A stretch of DNA of 64,000 nucleotides. Origin: Hyphomonadaceae bacterium. Lineage in GTDB: Bacteria > Pseudomonadota > Alphaproteobacteria > Caulobacterales > Aquidulcibacteraceae. The notes beneath the pieces are model-generated. The model saw only the letters and a list, made by a program, of their open reading frames with translations. It did not search any database and was not told the DNA's origin. Below are positions 61,492 through 64,000 of this stretch, piece by piece (positions within the stretch are counted from its first letter, which is position 1; each line of letters opens with the position of its first letter). Location: positions 62,001-126,000 of the forward strand of contig JAIELJ010000002.1 of the NCBI GenBank assembly GCA_019753105.1. Direction: 5' to 3'. Position numbers and translations under genes: made by a program.

Positions 61492-61932
61492 GTGCTTCCG
61501 GCTCTGCTGGCGCTGACGGCGCTCTTTCTTGTTTTGTTTATCGGGCGCGTCGGGATGGCGCGCCGTAAGCAAGTGCTGCGGCGCTGGCCCGCGCTCGTGT
61601 TAGCAGGTGCAGCATTCGCGCTCGCAATGCGGGGGCAGATCTGGCCTGCAATCGTCTGCGGCGCGTTGGCGGCGATGGTCTGGTTCGTCTGGCCCGCGTT
61701 CGAGCAGCGGATGCGTGCAAACCAGGTGCAGCAACCACGCGACGATCCCGAAGATTCTGCAGCACGTGCCCTTTTGGGCGTCACTCCGACCGCGACAGCT
61801 GCTGAAATTCGCGCCGCCTATCGTACCAAGATCGCACGCGTGCACCCGGACCGCGGCGGCAAACACGCCGATGCCGCGCGCCTTACGGCTGCGCGGGATC
61901 GGTTGCTGAGGAAGCTGATCCAGCGTCCCTAG
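61492..61932 (+). CDS. Membrane-anchored J-domain protein
   Basis: A 146-residue protein with TM helices near residues 3-18 and 33-70, and a C-terminal J domain (about 90-140) with the HPD motif at 118-120 (IARVHPDRGG). The helix II region (AAEIRAAYRTKIARV) is clear. It likely recruits DnaK to the membrane. GTG 61492 is preceded by GAGG. Its end overlaps the carboxypeptidase gene by 4 bp. Confidence 0.85.
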   Translation: MLPALLALTALFLVLFIGRVGMARRKQVLRRWPALVLAGAAFALAMRGQIWPAIVCGALAAMVWFVWPAFEQRMRANQVQQPRDDPEDSAARALLGVTPTATAAEIRAAYRTKIARVHPDRGGKHADAARLTAARDRLLRKLIQRP

Positions 61933-62978
61933 TCGAGTTCTTCGGTGGACCCGTCTTCGTCCTGGTCGCCTTGGCTGACCGCGCCGAGCGGTGCGCGCAC
62001 GGGCGAAAGCGTCTCGACCACCGTGCCCATGCCATAAGACGAGGGCGGCAGCGGCGTCGGGGAGGCGCTGGTCAGCGCGAGCGCGCTGGGGGCGAGGCCG
62101 ACATCGAGGCGGCGCATAGGCAGGCCGGCGAACTGAGCGGCGTTAGGATCCTGACGGCGGGCGTACTCTTGGTAGGCGCCTTCGACCAGGTAAGCGACTT
62201 GGGCGTCGCGCGCGGCGGCGGTTTCGCCGCCAAGGACGACCACGATCACACGGCGGCCGTTGCGTTCCGCCATGGTGGCGAGGTTAAAGCCAGAGGCGCG
62301 GGTGTAGCCCGTCTTGATGCCGTCCACGCCTTCGACTTGGCCAAGGAGACGGTTGTGGCCACGGATAGCGCGGCCGCGCCACGTGAAGTTCTGGACCTGA
62401 AAGCGATGATAATGCTCAGGATAATCGTTCCAAAGCGCTTGGCTGAGAAGCGCCATATCGCGTGCGGTGGTGCGGTGACGGTTATCTGGCAGGCCGCTGG
62501 CGTTAGCGAAGCGGGTCTCGGTCATGCCAAGTTCGCGGGCGCGGGTGGTCATGGCCGCAGCGAAACGTGCTTCGGTGCCGCCGAGGCGTTCGGCGACCAC
62601 GGTGGCCACATCATTGGCAGACTGGACGATCAGAGCGCTGATCGCCTGCTCAACGGTGATGGTGTCATTGCGGCGCAGGCCGAGCCGGGAAGGTGGCTGG
62701 CGCGAGGCGTTGCGTGAGGCGGTCAGGCGCGTATCCATGGTGAGGTCGCCCCGTTCGATTGCCTCGAACAGCATGTAGAGCGTCATCATCTTGGTCAGCG
62801 AAGCGGGGTAGCGGCCGGCGTCCGCCTGGTCTTCGAGCAGCACCTCATTGGTGCGCGCGTCCATGACGATCGCAGCGTAACGCTCCTGAGCGGCGGCCGG
62901 AGCGGCTGCACCAACGGCCATCATCGCGAGCGCGGCGCCGACGATGAGAGTCCGAATTTTAAATCCCGCTGATCTCAT
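61929..62978 (-). CDS. D-alanyl-D-alanine carboxypeptidase
   Basis: A 349-residue penicillin-binding protein of the S11 family with a signal peptide (MRSAGFKIRTLIVGAALAMMA to AAAQ). Catalytic motifs are S60-x-x-K63 (ASLTKMMT), S120-A-N122 (VQSANDV) and KTG at 222-224 (GIKTGYTRASG). It trims pentapeptide stems in the periplasm. ATG 62978 is preferred to a TTG at 63008. There is no typical C-terminal amphipathic anchor. Confidence 0.93.
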   Translation of the reverse strand: MRSAGFKIRTLIVGAALAMMAVGAAAPAAAQERYAAIVMDARTNEVLLEDQADAGRYPASLTKMMTLYMLFEAIERGDLTMDTRLTASRNASRQPPSRLGLRRNDTITVEQAISALIVQSANDVATVVAERLGGTEARFAAAMTTRARELGMTETRFANASGLPDNRHRTTARDMALLSQALWNDYPEHYHRFQVQNFTWRGRAIRGHNRLLGQVEGVDGIKTGYTRASGFNLATMAERNGRRVIVVVLGGETAAARDAQVAYLVEGAYQEYARRQDPNAAQFAGLPMRRLDVGLAPSALALTSASPTPLPPSSYGMGTVVETLSPVRAPLGAVSQGDQDEDGSTEELD

Positions 62979-63205
62979 CGAAGTCCAATCCCGCACAAAC
63001 ACGGACAATTTCAGGCAAAACGCGTGCCGTGTGCAGCTTACAGATTCATCATCCCGGGTTAAGCGACTATGGAGCCGGTCCGGTTAATGGCGATCCGAAG
63101 AGCGTTACCCGCGATTCACCGCATATTTCAGGATGTGGAGAACATGGTTAATTGGACATGAACGCAAGGCGTATCCGCTGCGTCAACCTGTCATCAGATC
63201 TCCAT

Positions 63206-63218
63206 GTTGCACTGCAAC
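63206..63218. promoter_or_regulatory. Palindrome upstream of the phasin gene (possible PhaR site)
   Basis: GTTGCA-C-TGCAAC is a perfect 6-1-6 palindrome 9 bases before the -35 box. PhaR, the polyhydroxyalkanoate regulator, binds TGC-rich repeats near phasin genes, so it may act here. The rest of the 355-bp gap (62979-63333) shows no gene. Confidence 0.5.
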
Positions 63219-63226
63219 AAAAGTGG

Positions 63227-63255
63227 TTGACTTCGCAGGTGCAGCATAACATATA
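63227..63255 (+). promoter_or_regulatory. Promoter of the phasin gene
   Basis: TTGACT (63227-63232), 17 bases, CATATA (63250-63255). This is a good sigma-70-type pattern. The mRNA leader would be about 70 nt. Confidence 0.6.
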
Positions 63256-63333
63256 GGGTCTCAGATTCGCGCCCCCCGGGTGCAGTCAGGAAGAGAACGC
63301 GGGCCGAACGGCCCCCAAAAAGGAGACCGACCC

Positions 63334-63798
63334 ATGGCAACCGCACCGAAGACCGCCGCCCGCGCCACGAAGACCGCGACGGAAGCTTTTGAGCAAGTCA
63401 CCGCTGGCGCCAGCGAAGCCGCCCGTGAAAACATCGACCGCAGCCTGGCTGCGATGTCGGAAGCTTCGTCCTTCGGCAAGCAGAACATCGAAGCCTGGCT
63501 GGCTTCGGCTGCCGTCGCTCAGAAGGGCTTTGAGGCCATCTCGGCGCGCACCGTAGCGTTCCAAAAGGAAGCGCTTGAGAAGCACGTCGCCGCCACCAAG
63601 GCGCTGATGACCTCGAAGAGCGTCCAGGAATTCGTCGAGAAGCAAAACGACTACGCGAAGACCTCGTTCGAGGCTTATGTCGCGGAACTCACGTCGGTTT
63701 CTGACCTCGTCCAAGGCGTCGCTAAGGAAGCGATCGCGCCGATCAACGATCGCGTGAACGCCGTTGGCCAGCTGATCCAGACGAACGTCGCTCGCTAA
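63334..63798 (+). CDS. Phasin
   Basis: The 154-residue protein is an alpha-helical phasin-type protein (TIGR01841/Phasin_2): FEQVTAGASEAARENIDRSL, FGKQNIEAWLASAAVAQKGFEAISART, ALEKHVAATKALM, YAKTSFEAYVAELTS. Phasins coat polyhydroxyalkanoate granules. AGGAG lies 8 bases before ATG 63334. A strong terminator follows 39 bases after the stop. Confidence 0.9.
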   Translation: MATAPKTAARATKTATEAFEQVTAGASEAARENIDRSLAAMSEASSFGKQNIEAWLASAAVAQKGFEAISARTVAFQKEALEKHVAATKALMTSKSVQEFVEKQNDYAKTSFEAYVAELTSVSDLVQGVAKEAIAPINDRVNAVGQLIQTNVAR

Positions 63799-63837
63799 CA
63801 TCCAGCTTCGGGCGATTGCCCGAGGGGCTGAAAATTG

Positions 63838-63869
63838 AACGGGCCTGGCTCTCGCGAGCCGGGCCCGTT
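63838..63869 (+). terminator. Strong rho-independent terminator after phasin
   Basis: A 14-bp stem AACGGGCC-U/G-GGCTC with loop TCGC, then TTTCATTTT. One G-U pair only. A small stem TCGGGC/GCCCGA-type (around 63808-63822) lies just before it. Confidence 0.92.
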
Positions 63870-64000
63870 TCATTTTGTGCGCGTGTGCATAGCCGCATTG
63901 GGTTGTAAGAGGCTGAGCGCAAGCCCTTTCCAGGCGCGGATTCCTCCATAAATTGTTCAGCAAGTGAGCGAAGGCTCATGGGTGGACGACTCGGTCCAGG
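63870..64000. other. Window end, no gene supported
   Basis: The last 131 bp contain no convincing complete gene. A GTG at 63965 and ATG at 63979 in two frames could each start a gene that continues outside. Neither shows a good ribosome site, so none is called. Confidence 0.5.

Overview
The window is a chromosomal segment from a high-GC alphaproteobacterium, most likely of the Caulobacterales type (Caulobacteraceae or Hyphomonadaceae). The evidence is the panC - mipZ - J-domain neighbourhood, a full CtrA-type box TTAA-N7-TTAA between panC and mipZ, a back-to-back pair of GGAAC-N16-CGTT motifs typical of the alphaproteobacterial EcfG/SigT general stress sigma factor, a phasin gene (polyhydroxyalkanoate granules), a HisKA_2-type kinase, and DUF1489 and YcgN family proteins. 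Genes are dense and often overlap by 4 bp. I see no rRNA operon, CRISPR array, integrase, transposase or phage structural gene.

Layout. 0-6 kb: the end of a TlyA-like gene, a glycine-zipper protein, an RNA m5U methyltransferase coupled to ycgN, two SAM methyltransferases, and a small cluster of two similar single-TM proteins around divergent stress promoters. 6-13 kb: aroC, pdxH, an acyl-CoA synthetase, a metallo-hydrolase, an ATP-grasp-like protein and a DUF442 phosphatase-like protein. 13-20 kb: an oligopeptide importer (two permeases and a binding protein, no ATPases), oligopeptidase B, a PP2C-like phosphatase and a MaoC protein. 20-30 kb: purL, gor, an Arg/Asp-rich exported protein, a ParA-like ATPase coupled to a partner gene that carries two copies of a palindromic repeat in frame, a GH5 hydrolase, and pccA. 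29-35 kb: two histidine kinases, a DUF188 protein, a pectinacetylesterase-like lipoprotein and lipB. 35-40 kb: an orphan FliN-like domain, tRNA-Leu(GAG) followed by palindromes and a GIY-YIG nuclease, an MFS transporter, DoxX and mgtE. 40-46.7 kb: an envelope-related block with a BlaI repressor, a 36-residue membrane ORF bridging it to an M56 (BlaR1-like) protease, a GH24 lysozyme, a DUF3008 protein, a tiny transcription unit with an anti-SD-complementary leader, an LprI-like protein and three similar lipoproteins. 46.7-54.3 kb: an NTE/patatin esterase, then a tight seven-gene run starting with a TIR-TM-TIR protein and including a crotonase, DUF3667, a sterol-desaturase-type hydroxylase and a PaiB-like protein. 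54-64 kb: kynA-kynU, a 650-bp non-coding stretch of stem-loops, panC, mipZ, a membrane J protein, a D,D-carboxypeptidase and a phasin.

Most genes are housekeeping or common alphaproteobacterial families. The parts that look least described are the TIR-TM-TIR operon, the blaI - miniORF - M56 cassette with a leucine-every-third-residue segment, the 23-codon unit whose leader is complementary to the whole 16S rRNA tail, the in-frame palindrome insertion in the ParA partner, and the tRNA-adjacent GIY-YIG/palindrome cluster. Functional calls rest on reading motifs by eye; no database search was run.
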